A stretch of 64,000 bases of DNA from Staphylococcus caprae (GTDB lineage: Bacteria; Bacillota; Bacilli; Staphylococcales; Staphylococcaceae). The stretch spans positions 124,001-188,000 of the forward strand of contig NZ_PPRT01000028.1 of NCBI RefSeq assembly GCF_002902725.1, given 5' to 3'. Below are positions 47,193 to 57,252 of this stretch, piece by piece. The translations under genes and the position numbers were made by a program. Position 1 is the stretch's first letter. Every line of letters starts with the position of its first letter. Under the pieces are notes generated by a model that made no database searches, had not been told where the DNA came from, and was given only the letters and a program-made list of their open reading frames with translations.

Positions 47193-48989
47193 TTACATTC
47201 TACCTTTATTCTTATTTACGATAAGTTGTAAATAGTATTTTTGCAATTCTACATCACCTATACGAGATGCTTCTCTTAATTTATGATTCAATGCTTCAAT
47301 TGACTCTTCACCACTATTGCTATTAATAATGTGAATGTAGTCCTCTATTTCATTTTCATAAGGTTCATCATTAAGATTATATTGTTCTAGTTCAATGAAA
47401 GCCTCTCTTAAATCATTAGATTCAATATATTGCATTACGTCACTTATACTATAATAATCTTGTTCTGAAAAATAGTCATGCAAAATATTAAATATACTCT
47501 TAAAATATTTATTTGTAAAGTCATCACTACTAATCTTTTGATAGTAATTTAAGAATGTATCTTTATCTTTCATAAAATGTTTAAGCAGTGCCCTTTCTGC
47601 TTTCTCATGCTTCGATAAACGATTAAATAATTGAGTATGTGCCTGTGATGAAGAACCATAAGTACCGTAATCCGCTGGTGGTGCTTGTGGTGTTGCATTT
47701 ACGCCTACTTCATGTTGAATGGTTTCTGGATTTATTTTGAAAATGTCAGCCACATCGTGTATGAGTTTATTTCGAAGTATTGTTGATTGGACAAGTGAAA
47801 TGTCATTCGTCGTTTCTTTAAAATATCTTTCGTAAGCTAAGTCATTATTATTGATTTCATCTTGATGTGTTTGAACTTTAAATAAAACGAATGATTTTTT
47901 ATCTTTTTGAACAAAATTTAAAAATGAGTCATTACCATATTTTCCAATATATTCATCTGGATCCATTCCAGAAGGTAATTGAACGACATACACATTTAAA
48001 CCTTGTTGTAAAAGCGTTTGTCCAGTTTTCAAAGTAGCCTCTTTACCGGCGAAATCTCCATCAAACATTAATGTGATATTATGTGTTAATTTCTTAAGAA
48101 ATGTGACATGTTCTTGAGACAATTGTGTCCCCATGCTAGCTACAACTTGTTTTAAACCGGCATAATCTGACTTAATAACATCCATAAATCCTTCGAGTAG
48201 AATAATTTCATCATTTTTTCGTATTGATTTACGGGCTTTATCTAAATTATATAAGAGTCTTCGTTTTTGAAAGATAGGCGTTTCTGGACTATTTAAATAT
48301 TTAGGTTCTTGTCCAGTATATGTTCTTCCTGAATAACCAACAATTCGTCCTTGGGCATTTTTTAAAGGGAACATGATTCTATTTCTGAATCTATCATAAT
48401 AACTGAAATTCTCTTCGTTACGAGATAACAAACCAGCTTCATAAGCAAGTTCTATATCATAACCCTTTTTCTCTAGAAAGTCATGACAAAAGTGTGAGTT
48501 ATCTGGAGCGAACCCAATCTCTCTTTCTTTAATTAATTCATCAGTAAACCCACGTTCTCTTAAATAATTTAATGCTTCTTCGCCTTCTACAGTCTTCATT
48601 AGAGCATAATGATAATATTCTTGAATAAGCTCATGCATCTCAATCATTTTCAGATCATCTGAGGCCATTTGAGATTCTTGATTCTGTTGTGTGTTGCCAA
48701 TATCAACTTGTATATTGACACGTTCACCCAACTCTTTAACTGCTTCTACAAATGGTATATCTTTAATTTCTTGCGTAAATTGGAAAACATTGCCACCCTT
48801 TTTACAACCGAAGCAATGACATATTTGTTTATCCTCAGAAACTGTGAAAGAAGGTGTCTTTTCATCATGAAAAGGACACAAACCAATGTAATTGCGCCCT
48901 CTTTTTTCAAGTTTTACATATTCACTTACTAAATCTAAAATGTCTGTCTTATCTTTAATTTCATTAATGACCGATTGATCTATACGCAA
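47193..48989 (-). CDS. dnaG: DNA primase
   Basis: DnaG makes RNA primers at the replication fork. The 598-residue protein has an N-terminal CHC2-type zinc-binding domain ([11 protein letters not shown] and [10 protein letters not shown], about 38-65), the TOPRIM catalytic core with [13 protein letters not shown] and [13 protein letters not shown], and a C-terminal helicase-binding domain (about 445-598). All key acidic residues are present. It lies 60 bases after the PPDK regulatory protein gene, so the block ccpN-ppdkR-dnaG-rpoD may be one transcript. Confidence 0.97.
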   Translation of the reverse strand: MRIDQSVINEIKDKTDILDLVSEYVKLEKRGRNYIGLCPFHDEKTPSFTVSEDKQICHCFGCKKGGNVFQFTQEIKDIPFVEAVKELGERVNIQVDIGNTQQNQESQMASDDLKMIEMHELIQEYYHYALMKTVEGEEALNYLRERGFTDELIKEREIGFAPDNSHFCHDFLEKKGYDIELAYEAGLLSRNEENFSYYDRFRNRIMFPLKNAQGRIVGYSGRTYTGQEPKYLNSPETPIFQKRRLLYNLDKARKSIRKNDEIILLEGFMDVIKSDYAGLKQVVASMGTQLSQEHVTFLKKLTHNITLMFDGDFAGKEATLKTGQTLLQQGLNVYVVQLPSGMDPDEYIGKYGNDSFLNFVQKDKKSFVLFKVQTHQDEINNNDLAYERYFKETTNDISLVQSTILRNKLIHDVADIFKINPETIQHEVGVNATPQAPPADYGTYGSSSQAHTQLFNRLSKHEKAERALLKHFMKDKDTFLNYYQKISSDDFTNKYFKSIFNILHDYFSEQDYYSISDVMQYIESNDLREAFIELEQYNLNDEPYENEIEDYIHIINSNSGEESIEALNHKLREASRIGDVELQKYYLQLIVNKNKGRM

Positions 48990-49049
48990 AGGGAATCACC
49001 TATTAAATATTAGTCATATCATTATATCTTTTTTACTAGGAAAATGAAA

Positions 49050-49868
49050 TCATTTCGATTTACTTTCTTCAATTAAATATATAATATCATTTGCTGTTTC
49101 TTCAATAGCTTTATCTGTGACATCAATCACAGGGCAACCTACTTTAGAAACGAGTTCATCAAAGTAATCTAATTCTTCTTGAATACGTGCTTCTGTCGCA
49201 TATCTAGCAGTATCTCCTAAACCTAGTTGTTTTAATCTTTCTTTACGGATACGGTTAAGCTTTTCTTCACTAATTTTTAAAGCAATACATTTAGATGTAT
49301 CTATTTCAAATAACGCATCTGGAGGTGTGACTTCAGGAACAATTGGAATGTTCATCACTTTATAACTTTTATGTGCCAAATATTGAGATAGCGGTGTTTT
49401 AGAAGTTCTTGAAATACCTAACAGTACAATATCTGCCTTAGGTAAACCTTTAGGGTCTTTACCGTCATCATATTTAACTGCAAATTCAATTGCGTCAATC
49501 TTCTTAAAGTAAGCGTCATCTAGTCGATGTACGATACCTGGTTCGTAATAAGGCGTTTCATCAATTGACTCTGATAATAAATCCATTAATGGTCCCATGA
49601 TATCAACTGATTTCAAAGAAAATTCTTCTACTTTGGCAAGCATATATTTCTTTATTTCTGGTTTAACTAGTGTGTAAACAATGATAGCGCCTGTATCACG
49701 CGCAACTTGAATCACTTCATCAACATTCTCAAAAGATTCAATGTAAGGATAGCGAAGGAATTCGTGTTTACATTGTTTAGGATTAAACTGGGAAACACCT
49801 GCTCTAGCAACTAATTCTGCTGTTTCTCCTATCGAATCTGAGGCTACAATTATCTTTATATTATCCAT
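49050..49868 (-). CDS. Pyruvate, phosphate dikinase regulatory protein (bifunctional kinase/phosphorylase)
   Basis: This 272-residue DUF299 protein adds and removes phosphate on pyruvate phosphate dikinase (or PEP synthase), using ADP as donor in the related enzymes. The P-loop-like motif is [21 protein letters not shown], followed by the conserved [11 protein letters not shown]. The gene lies 11 bases after ccpN. In B. subtilis the orthologue YqfL forms an operon with CcpN (YqzB) and controls gluconeogenic gene expression, so the pairing is functional as well as positional. No PPDK gene is in the window. Confidence 0.92.
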   Translation of the reverse strand: MDNIKIIVASDSIGETAELVARAGVSQFNPKQCKHEFLRYPYIESFENVDEVIQVARDTGAIIVYTLVKPEIKKYMLAKVEEFSLKSVDIMGPLMDLLSESIDETPYYEPGIVHRLDDAYFKKIDAIEFAVKYDDGKDPKGLPKADIVLLGISRTSKTPLSQYLAHKSYKVMNIPIVPEVTPPDALFEIDTSKCIALKISEEKLNRIRKERLKQLGLGDTARYATEARIQEELDYFDELVSKVGCPVIDVTDKAIEETANDIIYLIEESKSK

Positions 49869-49879
49869 GTATTTACCAC

Positions 49880-50503
49880 CTATTCTTTAAATAATGATAC
49901 GAATAATTTAGTTATCGTTGTTTTAGAAATTCGACCAGTGACTTCATATTTGTCATTGTCTTTTTTTCTAACAATGGGGAGTGCGTCGATTTCTTTTTCA
50001 ATCATTTGATTGGCAGCATAAATGACGAGCTCGCTTTCTTCAAGAAATGTAATATGAGGCATTCGAGTCATATTTACGCTTATCGGCATTGTATGTATAT
50101 CTTCGCCAATCATGGATGCCCTGAGTAAGTCCTTTCTTGAACAAACGCCAATGAAATCATTGTCTTTATTTGTGATAAATAATGTACCTGCATCTTCTAA
50201 AAAGATTGTACAAATTGCATCATAAACAGACATTTCCTCTTTCAAAATTACAGGTTGAGACATATAATCTTTAACCACGTATTGTCTTAGTTGTTCATTA
50301 ATAATTTTATTTTTAGATTTGCCCGAATAGTAATAACCGACTCTAGGTCTTGCTTCAATAAAGCCTGACATTGTCAGTATTGCTAAGTCAGGACGTAAAG
50401 TAGCGCGAGTGAGATTGAGCTTTTCAGCAATCTGTTCACCCGTGATAGGTCCTTTGGTTTTGACGATATCAATAATTTGTTCCTGTCTTTTACTAAGTTC
50501 TAT
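49880..50503 (-). CDS. ccpN: CcpN-type repressor (helix-turn-helix plus CBS domains), probable AUA start
   Basis: CcpN represses gluconeogenic genes on glucose. The N-terminal winged helix is [19 protein letters not shown] with [20 protein letters not shown] as the recognition region; two CBS domains follow (about 70-205). The full domain is open to a TGA stop at 50510-50512, and the only codons between that stop and conserved residues are GGA, CCT and ATA. No ATG, GTG or TTG lies in frame before the ATG at 50371, which would delete the entire DNA-binding domain. I therefore place the start at the ATA at 50503, preceded by GGGGTGAGG; the protein has 207 residues, close to B. subtilis CcpN. 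The call is firm, the start codon is inferred. Confidence 0.8.
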   Translation of the reverse strand: MELSKRQEQIIDIVKTKGPITGEQIAEKLNLTRATLRPDLAILTMSGFIEARPRVGYYYSGKSKNKIINEQLRQYVVKDYMSQPVILKEEMSVYDAICTIFLEDAGTLFITNKDNDFIGVCSRKDLLRASMIGEDIHTMPISVNMTRMPHITFLEESELVIYAANQMIEKEIDALPIVRKKDNDKYEVTGRISKTTITKLFVSLFKE

Positions 50504-50574
50504 AGGTCCTCACCCCTCTTGAATACTTCTTATTATAACTTTTATTATAAATTGCTACAAATACATAGAAATAC

Positions 50575-50603
50575 TTGCTATTAAAAAATCTTTCAATTAG
50601 AAT
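50575..50603 (+). promoter_or_regulatory. glyS promoter
   Basis: TTGCTA (50575-50580), a spacer of exactly 17 bases and TAGAAT (50598-50603) form a good SigA promoter. Transcription should start near 50610, just before the T-box stem I. The divergent ccpN gene begins about 70 bases to the left. Confidence 0.65.
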
Positions 50604-50607
50604 AATG

Positions 50608-50825
50608 TTGAAGCGAGTTAAGGATGGTGTGAGCTTAACATTGATAAATTGGCGCATGACTAAATGAATGAAATAAAAGCGAGTGTCTACACTAATTTGG
50701 GTGGAACCGCGGGTTAAATGTAAGTAAACATTTGTATTTCATGTACAAATGACTAAAAATACTTTTAAACTCGTCCCAAGATAATATGACATATTTGATA
50801 TGTATATTGTCTTGGGGCGTTTTTA
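50608..50825 (+). ncRNA. Glycyl T-box riboswitch leader of glyS
   Basis: The leader has the distal stem I motif AAGGATGGTGTGAGC (50619-50633), the canonical T-box bulge TGGGTGGAACCGCGG (50698-50712), and a strong terminator (arms from CGTCCCAAGA at 50772 to TCTTGGGGCG ending at 50819, followed by TTTTTA). A likely specifier codon is GGC at 50651-50653, matching glycine. Uncharged tRNA-Gly should stabilise the antiterminator and raise glyS transcription. Together with the promoter this accounts for the gap 50504-50843. Confidence 0.9.
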
Positions 50826-50843
50826 TGTGTAAGGAGAGTTTTT

Positions 50844-52235
50844 ATGGTAAAAGATATGGAAACAATTGTTCAACTAGCGAAACATAGAGGTTTTGTCTTC
50901 CCAGGAAGTGACATCTATGGTGGTTTATCAAATACTTGGGATTACGGTCCTCTAGGTGTGGAACTTAAAAACAATATTAAAAAAGCATGGTGGCAAAAAT
51001 TTATTACTCAATCACCTTATAATGTGGGTATTGACGCTGCTATCTTAATGAATCCTAAAACTTGGGAGGCATCAGGTCACTTAGGTAACTTTAATGATCC
51101 GATGATTGATAATAAAGACAGTAAAATTCGTTATCGTGCAGATAAATTAATTGAAGATTACATGCAAAAAGAAAAAGGCGACGAAAATTTCATTGCTGAT
51201 GGATTAAGTTTTGATGAAATGAAGAAAATCATTGATGATGAAGGAATTGTTTGTCCTGTAAGTGGTACAGCGAATTGGACAGATATTCGTCAATTCAACT
51301 TGATGTTCAAAACATTCCAAGGTGTAACTGAAGATTCTACAAATGAATTATTCTTACGTCCTGAAACAGCTCAAGGTATCTTCGTTAACTATAAAAATGT
51401 TCAACGTTCAATGCGTAAGAAATTGCCTTTTGGTATTGGCCAAATTGGTAAATCATTCCGTAATGAGATTACACCTGGTAACTTCATTTTCAGAACAAGA
51501 GAATTCGAACAAATGGAACTTGAATTCTTCTGTAAACCTGGTGAAGAAATTGAATGGCAAAACTTCTGGAAAACATTTGCAAGTCAATGGTTAAAAGATT
51601 TAAATATTAATGAAGAAAATATGCGTTTAAGAGACCATGATGAAGATGAATTATCTCACTACTCTAATGCGACAACTGATATTGAATACAGATTCCCATT
51701 TGGTTGGGGAGAACTATGGGGTATCGCAAGTCGTACGGACTTTGACTTACAAAAACATAGTGAACATTCAGGCGAAGACTTCAAATATCATGATCCAGAA
51801 ACAAACGAGAAATATGTTCCATATTGTATCGAGCCTTCATTAGGTGCGGATCGTGTAACATTAGCCTTCTTATGTGATGCATATGAAGAAGAAGGTGTTG
51901 AAGGAAGTAAAGATGCACGTACGGTTATGCACTTCCACCCTGCTTTAGCACCATATAAAGCTGCAGTATTACCTTTAAGTAAGAAATTATCTAGTGAAGC
52001 AATTAAAATATTCGAACAATTGAGTCAAAACTTCTCTATTGACTTCGATGAATCACAATCAATTGGTAAACGTTATCGTCGTCAAGATGAAATTGGTACG
52101 CCATATTGTATTACATTTGATTTCGATTCACTAGAAGATAATCAAGTCACTGTACGTGATAGAGATTCAATGGAACAAGTACGTATGCCAATTTCAGAAT
52201 TAGAAACATTCTTAGCTGAAAAAATTAAATTTTAG
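50844..52235 (+). CDS. glyS: Glycyl-tRNA synthetase (single-chain, GlyQS type)
   Basis: This 463-residue class IIa synthetase of the alpha2 type charges tRNA-Gly. It starts [34 protein letters not shown] from the fourth codon, the diagnostic N-terminus. It has motif 2 ([21 protein letters not shown]) and motif 3 ([14 protein letters not shown]), and ends with the anticodon-binding domain (about 365-463). The preceding ribosome binding site is AAGGAGAG. It is the only gene on the plus strand in this half of the window and is controlled by the T-box leader. Confidence 0.97.
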   Translation: MVKDMETIVQLAKHRGFVFPGSDIYGGLSNTWDYGPLGVELKNNIKKAWWQKFITQSPYNVGIDAAILMNPKTWEASGHLGNFNDPMIDNKDSKIRYRADKLIEDYMQKEKGDENFIADGLSFDEMKKIIDDEGIVCPVSGTANWTDIRQFNLMFKTFQGVTEDSTNELFLRPETAQGIFVNYKNVQRSMRKKLPFGIGQIGKSFRNEITPGNFIFRTREFEQMELEFFCKPGEEIEWQNFWKTFASQWLKDLNINEENMRLRDHDEDELSHYSNATTDIEYRFPFGWGELWGIASRTDFDLQKHSEHSGEDFKYHDPETNEKYVPYCIEPSLGADRVTLAFLCDAYEEEGVEGSKDARTVMHFHPALAPYKAAVLPLSKKLSSEAIKIFEQLSQNFSIDFDESQSIGKRYRRQDEIGTPYCITFDFDSLEDNQVTVRDRDSMEQVRMPISELETFLAEKIKF

Positions 52236-52275
52236 TATTAAATAATATTTGAAAGATAAATCATTATTTGCATTT

Positions 52276-52325
52276 ACTCTCTTATCGAGCACATCTTTTG
52301 TGTTGCAGATAAGAGAGTTTTTTAT
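52276..52325 (+). terminator. glyS terminator
   Basis: The 11-bp inverted repeat ACTCTCTTATC / GATAAGAGAGT (arms 52276-52286 and 52308-52318) is followed on the plus strand by TTTTTTATG. It lies about 40 bases after the glyS stop codon. Confidence 0.85.
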
Positions 52326-52334
52326 GCATGAAAA

Positions 52335-52379
52335 ATCCACACTGTGCCGCTTTTATAAGTAAAACGGTTTAGTGTGGAT
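52335..52379 (-). terminator. recO terminator overlapping its stop codon
   Basis: The arms ATCCACACT (52371-52379 on the minus strand side) and AGTGTGGAT (52335-52343) pair perfectly, with a second inner pairing around AAACCG / CGG. The minus strand continues TTTTCATGC. The 5' arm includes the last codons and the TAA of recO. Confidence 0.75.
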
Positions 52380-53130
52380 CATTTTCTAGTCTTTTAAGTT
52401 GGTTAATTAACTTCTGGCTTTTAAAAAATATGCCGGCATATTCTCTGTAAAGCATAATAATGAGTTCTGACATTTCGTCTAAAATTTCTTGATGAATACT
52501 CAGAGAATTCATCTTATTGATAGGTAATTTTTGCAGTATATCTAATAGATAAAGCGAGCGATTTGTTAATTTCAAGGCGTGTGGGTCTTGATATGCTACT
52601 TCTTGAGAAATAGCTCCATCAAATTTGAAACTATAGCCCATTAATTTGGATTGGTCATCATTACCTGTTATGACGCAACGATTAAAAGAGGCAGTAAAAC
52701 CAAATTTTGCCATACATTTCAATAGAACGACGATAGACATCAATTGAGCTGACGTGCCTTCGCTTATTTTCGTAAGTACAAAATGAAGAAGCTCGTAATT
52801 ATATTTAGATACCTCATTTTCTTCCATTGATCTTTCAATTGTTTCTGCACATAAAGAAGCATAACTACTTTCATACAAATCTAATTGTAATTCATAGTGC
52901 TGGTTAATGACATCGACAGAATTTAAAGTTCCCATGCCACGCCATTTATTATAAATAAATAAGCCATACACAAACATTTGTGTATGAGCTTGTAAACCAG
53001 ATTTAACTTTTTTCGCACGTCGAGCCATTAAAGGTATTTTCGCACCATACTCATTTAAAATTGTAATGATTTTATCAGACTCACCATAATCAACCGATTT
53101 AATAATGATGCCCTTTTGTTTCATTAACAT
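52369..53130 (-). CDS. recO: DNA repair protein RecO
   Basis: RecO works with RecR to load RecA on single-stranded DNA. The 253-residue protein has an N-terminal OB-fold (about 1-80, starting [22 protein letters not shown]) and a helical C-terminal part. The zinc-finger cysteines found in some RecO proteins are not visible as a complete set (only isolated cysteines such as CVITGN). It is the last gene of phoH-ybeY-dgkA-cdd-era-recO, 25 bases after era. Confidence 0.95.
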   Translation of the reverse strand: MLMKQKGIIIKSVDYGESDKIITILNEYGAKIPLMARRAKKVKSGLQAHTQMFVYGLFIYNKWRGMGTLNSVDVINQHYELQLDLYESSYASLCAETIERSMEENEVSKYNYELLHFVLTKISEGTSAQLMSIVVLLKCMAKFGFTASFNRCVITGNDDQSKLMGYSFKFDGAISQEVAYQDPHALKLTNRSLYLLDILQKLPINKMNSLSIHQEILDEMSELIIMLYREYAGIFFKSQKLINQLKRLENDPH

Positions 53131-53155
53131 GATACATTCACCGACTCTCTAATGA

Positions 53156-54058
53156 TCAATCTTGATCTTCAATATAGCCAATCTGGCGGATAAAGTTTAC
53201 TTTATTTCTCCAATCACGTTGCACTTTAACCCATAGTTCTAAATATACTTTAGAACCAAGTAACATTTCTATATCGTGTCGTGCACGTTTTCCAACTTCT
53301 TTAAGTTTTTTACCGCCTTTACCAATGACAATGCCTTTTTGAGAATCACGCTCAACATATATTGTCGCTTCGATTCTGACTCTGTCTTCGTCTTCTTTTA
53401 TCATTCGATCAACATTAACGCCAATTGCGTGCGGAATCTCTTCGCTTGTTAAATGTAAAATCTTTTCACGAATAATTTCACTCACTACAAACTGTTCTGG
53501 GTGATCAGAAATTTGGTCATCCGGATAATATTTTGGTCCTTCAGGTAGATAAGATTTTAGCACATCGATAAAGTGATCAACATTTAACCCTTCAAGTGCT
53601 GAAATTGGAATAATATCTGTAAAGTCCATGTATTCTTTGTATTGTTCAATCTTTGGCATTAAAGCATCTGGATGCACAAGGTCTATCTTATTTAATACTA
53701 AAAAGATGGGTGTTTTAACATTCTTTAACATTTCCATGATATATTCATCACCACGACCAATATCTTCATTTACATTGACCATGAACATAATGGCATCAAT
53801 TTCGGAAAGTGTATTTTTAGCCACTCTCATCATATAGTCACCAAGTTTATGTTTTGGTTTGTGAATACCAGGTGTGTCTATAAAGATGATTTGAGCATCA
53901 TCTCTTGTCATCACACCCTGAATTTTATTGCGCGTTGTTTGAGCTTTATCAGACATAATTGCAATTTTATGTCCTATCACTCTATTTACAAAGGTAGATT
54001 TACCAACATTAGGTCTACCAATGATTGAAACAAATCCTGATTTATGTTCTTCTGTCAT
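53156..54058 (-). CDS. era: GTPase Era
   Basis: Era is a GTPase that binds the 3' end of 16S rRNA during 30S assembly. The 300-residue protein has G1 [10 protein letters not shown]3 DTPGIH, G4 NKID and a C-terminal KH domain with [23 protein letters not shown]. The start shares one base with the cdd stop codon (TAATG). Conserved neighbours ybeY, recO and cdd fit a ribosome-maturation and repair operon. Confidence 0.97.
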   Translation of the reverse strand: MTEEHKSGFVSIIGRPNVGKSTFVNRVIGHKIAIMSDKAQTTRNKIQGVMTRDDAQIIFIDTPGIHKPKHKLGDYMMRVAKNTLSEIDAIMFMVNVNEDIGRGDEYIMEMLKNVKTPIFLVLNKIDLVHPDALMPKIEQYKEYMDFTDIIPISALEGLNVDHFIDVLKSYLPEGPKYYPDDQISDHPEQFVVSEIIREKILHLTSEEIPHAIGVNVDRMIKEDEDRVRIEATIYVERDSQKGIVIGKGGKKLKEVGKRARHDIEMLLGSKVYLELWVKVQRDWRNKVNFIRQIGYIEDQD

Positions 54059-54462
54059 TAATTTAAATCCTTTCTTGAAAATCCTAATGGTAATAGTTCG
54101 CTTACAGTCGATTCTATCATTTCGCCTTTGTGATTAGTCATATATACTGGCATATCATCATCGCAAAGTTCTTTCAATACTTGTCTACAAGCACCACAAG
54201 GAGAGGAAGGTTGATCTGCGTCAACCGTCACTGTAATAGATTTGAAGTCTCCGGGTCTATAACCTTCTGAAATTGCTGCGAATAAACTAGAACGTTCTGC
54301 ACAAATGCCTAAGGAGTATGCCGCATTCTCAACATTTGCCCCGTGAAACGTGCGTCCATCTTTTGTTCTTAAATAGGCCCCAACTTTAAAATGACTATAA
54401 GGCGCATATGCATTATTTTGTGCCTCCCTAACTTCTTTAAAATAATGCGATTGATAGCTCAT
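54058..54462 (-). CDS. cdd: Cytidine deaminase
   Basis: This 134-residue zinc enzyme deaminates cytidine and deoxycytidine. The catalytic [22 protein letters not shown] and [12 protein letters not shown] motifs hold the glutamate and the three cysteine ligands of the homotetrameric type. It lies 11 bases after dgkA. The dgkA-cdd-era order is standard in Firmicutes. Confidence 0.96.
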   Translation of the reverse strand: MSYQSHYFKEVREAQNNAYAPYSHFKVGAYLRTKDGRTFHGANVENAAYSLGICAERSSLFAAISEGYRPGDFKSITVTVDADQPSSPCGACRQVLKELCDDDMPVYMTNHKGEMIESTVSELLPLGFSRKDLN

Positions 54463-54473
54463 TTATTTTCCCC

Positions 54474-54818
54474 CTAAAATAAACTTAAAATATGTGGTAC
54501 GAAAACGATTAATCCAATACACATGGCTAAAACGGATACAATTACTACACTAAACGCTGCGATATCTTTGGCATGTTTAGCATATTCATGATATTCAGTA
54601 GTAACTAAATCGACCACAAACTCGATTGAAGTGTTAATGGCTTCTAAACTCAATACTAAAGCAATAGCAAGTAATACAAACATCCACTCTGAACGATTAA
54701 TATGAAATATAAATCCCATTATGATAGCAATAATTCCAGCTAATATATGGAGTAAGAAATTTTGGTCTTTTTTTAAAATGGCTGTAAAACCATCGTAAGC
54801 ATATTTGAAACGTCTCAT
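54474..54818 (-). CDS. dgkA: Undecaprenol/diacylglycerol kinase DgkA family protein
   Basis: This 114-residue protein has three membrane helices and the family signature ALVLSLEAINTSIEFVVDLV. Gram-positive members phosphorylate undecaprenol rather than diacylglycerol, returning it to the cell-wall lipid carrier pool. The substrate in this organism is inferred from that precedent. It lies two bases after ybeY. Confidence 0.92.
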   Translation of the reverse strand: MRRFKYAYDGFTAILKKDQNFLLHILAGIIAIIMGFIFHINRSEWMFVLLAIALVLSLEAINTSIEFVVDLVTTEYHEYAKHAKDIAAFSVVIVSVLAMCIGLIVFVPHILSLF

Positions 54819-54820
54819 TA

Positions 54821-55288
54821 CTAGTCTCTAGTCAATCCGTATGAATTTAGAATTGCATCTTGTCGACCAAACATTTCTTTTTCGTCATCTTCTGTCATAT
54901 GATCATACCCTAATAAATGTAAGAATCCATGTAACGCTAAAAATCCTAATTCACGTTCAAAAGAATGACCATAACTTTCTGCTTGTTCTTGCGCAACATC
55001 AGTGCAAATAATTATGTCTCCAAGTACACGTGGAATTTCTAAGTCATTCATATCTATATCAGGTTCATCTTCTTCTAAAGCAAATGAAATGACATCAGTC
55101 ACTTTATCTTTATCTCTATAGACTTTATTGATGTTTTGAATTTCATCTTTATCTACGAAGGTAACTGATAGTTCTGCGTCACTTTCTATATTTTCCTGTT
55201 TTTTAGCAAAGGTTAATAAAGAATCAATTTGTTCATACCATTCATCTTTGACTAAATCAGTGTGGTCGCTAAAATCTATAGTAAACAT
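54821..55288 (-). CDS. ybeY: Endoribonuclease YbeY
   Basis: This 155-residue metalloprotein acts in 16S rRNA maturation and ribosome quality control. The zinc motif is [19 protein letters not shown], with three histidines. The start follows the phoH stop codon directly with no gap, so both are translated together. The conserved association phoH-ybeY-era supports the call. Confidence 0.95.
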   Translation of the reverse strand: MFTIDFSDHTDLVKDEWYEQIDSLLTFAKKQENIESDAELSVTFVDKDEIQNINKVYRDKDKVTDVISFALEEDEPDIDMNDLEIPRVLGDIIICTDVAQEQAESYGHSFERELGFLALHGFLHLLGYDHMTEDDEKEMFGRQDAILNSYGLTRD

Positions 55289-56236
55289 TTAATCAACTCC
55301 TTCGTAACGATCTATAATTTTACTTACTAGTGGATGTCTCACTACGTCACTTTGGTCTAATTTCATAATACTTATACCATTGACACCGTATAGTTTTTTA
55401 ATTGCTTCTTTCAAGCCACTCTTCACGCCTTTAGGTAAGTCGATTTGAGTTTGATCCCCAGTAACAACCATTTTAGAACCGAAACCTAAACGTGTTAAGA
55501 ACATTTTCATTTGAGCGTGCGTTGTATTTTGTGCTTCATCTAAGATTACAAACGCATCATCAAGCGTTCTTCCTCTCATGTATGCAAGAGGCGCAATTTC
55601 AATAATTCCTCTTTCTATAAATCTTTCTGTTTGTTCTCTTCCTAATACAGTATTTAATCCATCATAAAGCGGACGTAAATAAGGATCTACTTTTTCTTTT
55701 AAATCACCTGGTAGGAAACCAAGAGATTCTCCAGCTTCAACTGCTGGTCTTGTTAGAACGATACGTTTAACGGTACCTTTACGTAATTGTTTGGCAGCGT
55801 AAACAACTGCTAAAAATGTCTTGCCGGTACCTGCTGGTCCTATACCAAATACTAAGTCATTTCTTTTCATAGCATTGATATACATTCGTTGTCCCATTGT
55901 TTTAGCACGAATCGTTTTACCGAATGCATCTTTTGTAATTTCTTCATCGTATAAATCTAAAAGGTGCTGAATCGTGTTATTATCTGCCATTTTAATAGCA
56001 GCTTCTACATCTTTAAGTGTAATTGTATTTCCCAATTCTATAACTTTTAATAAATTGGTAAGAACTAATTCTGCTTTTTCTACATGCTCTAACTTTTCAC
56101 CTTTGACGGCAATTTCTTGTCCTCTAGCATGTATGACGACATCAAAGTTGTCTTCAATAGTTTTAAGATGCTCATCATTATTTCCCATTAAAGCTTGTGA
56201 TTGATTAATGTCGTCAATTTGAATTATTCCTGGCAT
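55289..56236 (-). CDS. phoH: PhoH-like ATPase
   Basis: This 315-residue protein has an N-terminal KH-like region and a P-loop ATPase domain with Walker A GIGPAGTGKTFLAV, the LTRPAVEAGESLGFLPGD segment and Walker B FVILDEAQNTTHAQMKMFLTRLG. The family likely acts on RNA together with YbeY, though the activity is not firmly known. I use the ATG at 56236, preceded by AAGGAG; an in-frame start six codons earlier overlaps that site. Confidence 0.93.
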   Translation of the reverse strand: MPGIIQIDDINQSQALMGNNDEHLKTIEDNFDVVIHARGQEIAVKGEKLEHVEKAELVLTNLLKVIELGNTITLKDVEAAIKMADNNTIQHLLDLYDEEITKDAFGKTIRAKTMGQRMYINAMKRNDLVFGIGPAGTGKTFLAVVYAAKQLRKGTVKRIVLTRPAVEAGESLGFLPGDLKEKVDPYLRPLYDGLNTVLGREQTERFIERGIIEIAPLAYMRGRTLDDAFVILDEAQNTTHAQMKMFLTRLGFGSKMVVTGDQTQIDLPKGVKSGLKEAIKKLYGVNGISIMKLDQSDVVRHPLVSKIIDRYEGVD

Positions 56237-56439
56237 AAACGCGCTCCTTTTCAAGTTACGATAGTTAATATTATTGATTACGTAATATAATTAAATGTGT
56301 TGAATTCCATATTCATTATATCACGCTTGTTCTACTAATTAATGTGATTATGCTTTAAATCAAAGTTGAAATTTATAACGTTTGATATAACATCTATCTC
56401 ATTAAAAATTTTACTAAACTCCTACAATTTAGACAAACT

Positions 56440-56494
56440 AAAAAGAGAGTAAAACTGTACTCATTTGGAAAAATTGAATACAAATCTTACTCTC
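56440..56494 (-). terminator. Terminator of the nfeD-floA transcript
   Basis: GAGAGTAA (56445-56452) pairs with TTACTCTC (56487-56494) across a long loop, with a further AAACTG/CAGTTT-like partial pairing inside. The minus strand runs into TCTTTTTAGTTTG. The rest of the gap 56237-56545 holds no recognisable gene; the phoH promoter should be in it. Confidence 0.7.
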
Positions 56495-56545
56495 GTAGTT
56501 TTAACTTAAAATTAAATAATGATGTAATTAAATTAAATGCGTCAT

Positions 56546-57235
56546 TTAAAGTTGTTTCGGTTTACTTAGAATTTCTGACCATATTAAACCGTTGATGACC
56601 TCATCGTTGTCAAATTTGAAAGCTGAATGAGACATACTTCGTTCAACATTTTGAGAATTCAGTAGCTGTTTTAAGCGATAACGTTTTGTTCTTTCTGATA
56701 AATATTTATCTTTAATAATATCTCTCGCTTTTTTCTCAATCATTTCTAGTTGCTTTTCTTTTTCTCTATCAATCTCACTACGAACGTTTTTTAAATCCTC
56801 AGTTAAACTAGCTTCAAGTTCTTTTCTTAGTTTTTCAGCACTTTCGTCTCTTGATGTTGTGGCAACAGGTTGAGGACTGTTGTTCTCATTGTTATATGGT
56901 GTGGGATCTGGTTTAGGATGTGTATGAGTTTGTGACGACGTGGTTGTTTCTTTATATGGTCTATCTTCTTCCTCATCTAAATCTTTATTTATAGGAGGAA
57001 GAGTTTCTTCAAAGTCTTTACGCTGTTTCTTTTCAGTTTCACCATTTAATTCATCATTCAGTTCTTTAAAAGTTTTCTCAAATTCTTCAAAGAATCCACC
57101 TTTTTTAGGTTGTTGTTCGCCTTGTGATTTCTGAGGTGGTCTCTGATTTTGTCTGTCTTCGTGGCTCTTATCACGAATCGCACTAATGGCTGTAACAATT
57201 ATTGATATTATAAATATTATAATACCGATACTCAT
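56546..57235 (-). CDS. Uncharacterised membrane-anchored protein in the flotillin operon
   Basis: This 229-residue protein has an N-terminal membrane helix (about 2-18, IGIIIFIISIIVTAI) followed by a long polar, charged region. Residues 24-130 look disordered and rich in Gln, Pro, Glu, Asn and Ser (for example QRPPQKSQGEQQPKKGGFF). Residues 130-200 are predicted helical and probably coiled coil (DESAEKLRKELEASLTEDL). The end has a conserved-looking VINGLIWSEILSKPKQL. I recognise no domain. It lies 17 bases after floA, so a role as partner of the flotillin scaffold is the natural inference. Confidence 0.8.
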   Translation of the reverse strand: MSIGIIIFIISIIVTAISAIRDKSHEDRQNQRPPQKSQGEQQPKKGGFFEEFEKTFKELNDELNGETEKKQRKDFEETLPPINKDLDEEEDRPYKETTTSSQTHTHPKPDPTPYNNENNSPQPVATTSRDESAEKLRKELEASLTEDLKNVRSEIDREKEKQLEMIEKKARDIIKDKYLSERTKRYRLKQLLNSQNVERSMSHSAFKFDNDEVINGLIWSEILSKPKQL

Positions 57236-57252
57236 CTAATCACCTCATTATA

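Noticed and set aside
49880-50371. A 163-residue CBS-only protein starting at the ATG at 50371
   Set aside because: This would discard a conserved, uninterrupted helix-turn-helix domain encoded directly upstream in the same frame, so it is an artefact of looking only for standard start codons.
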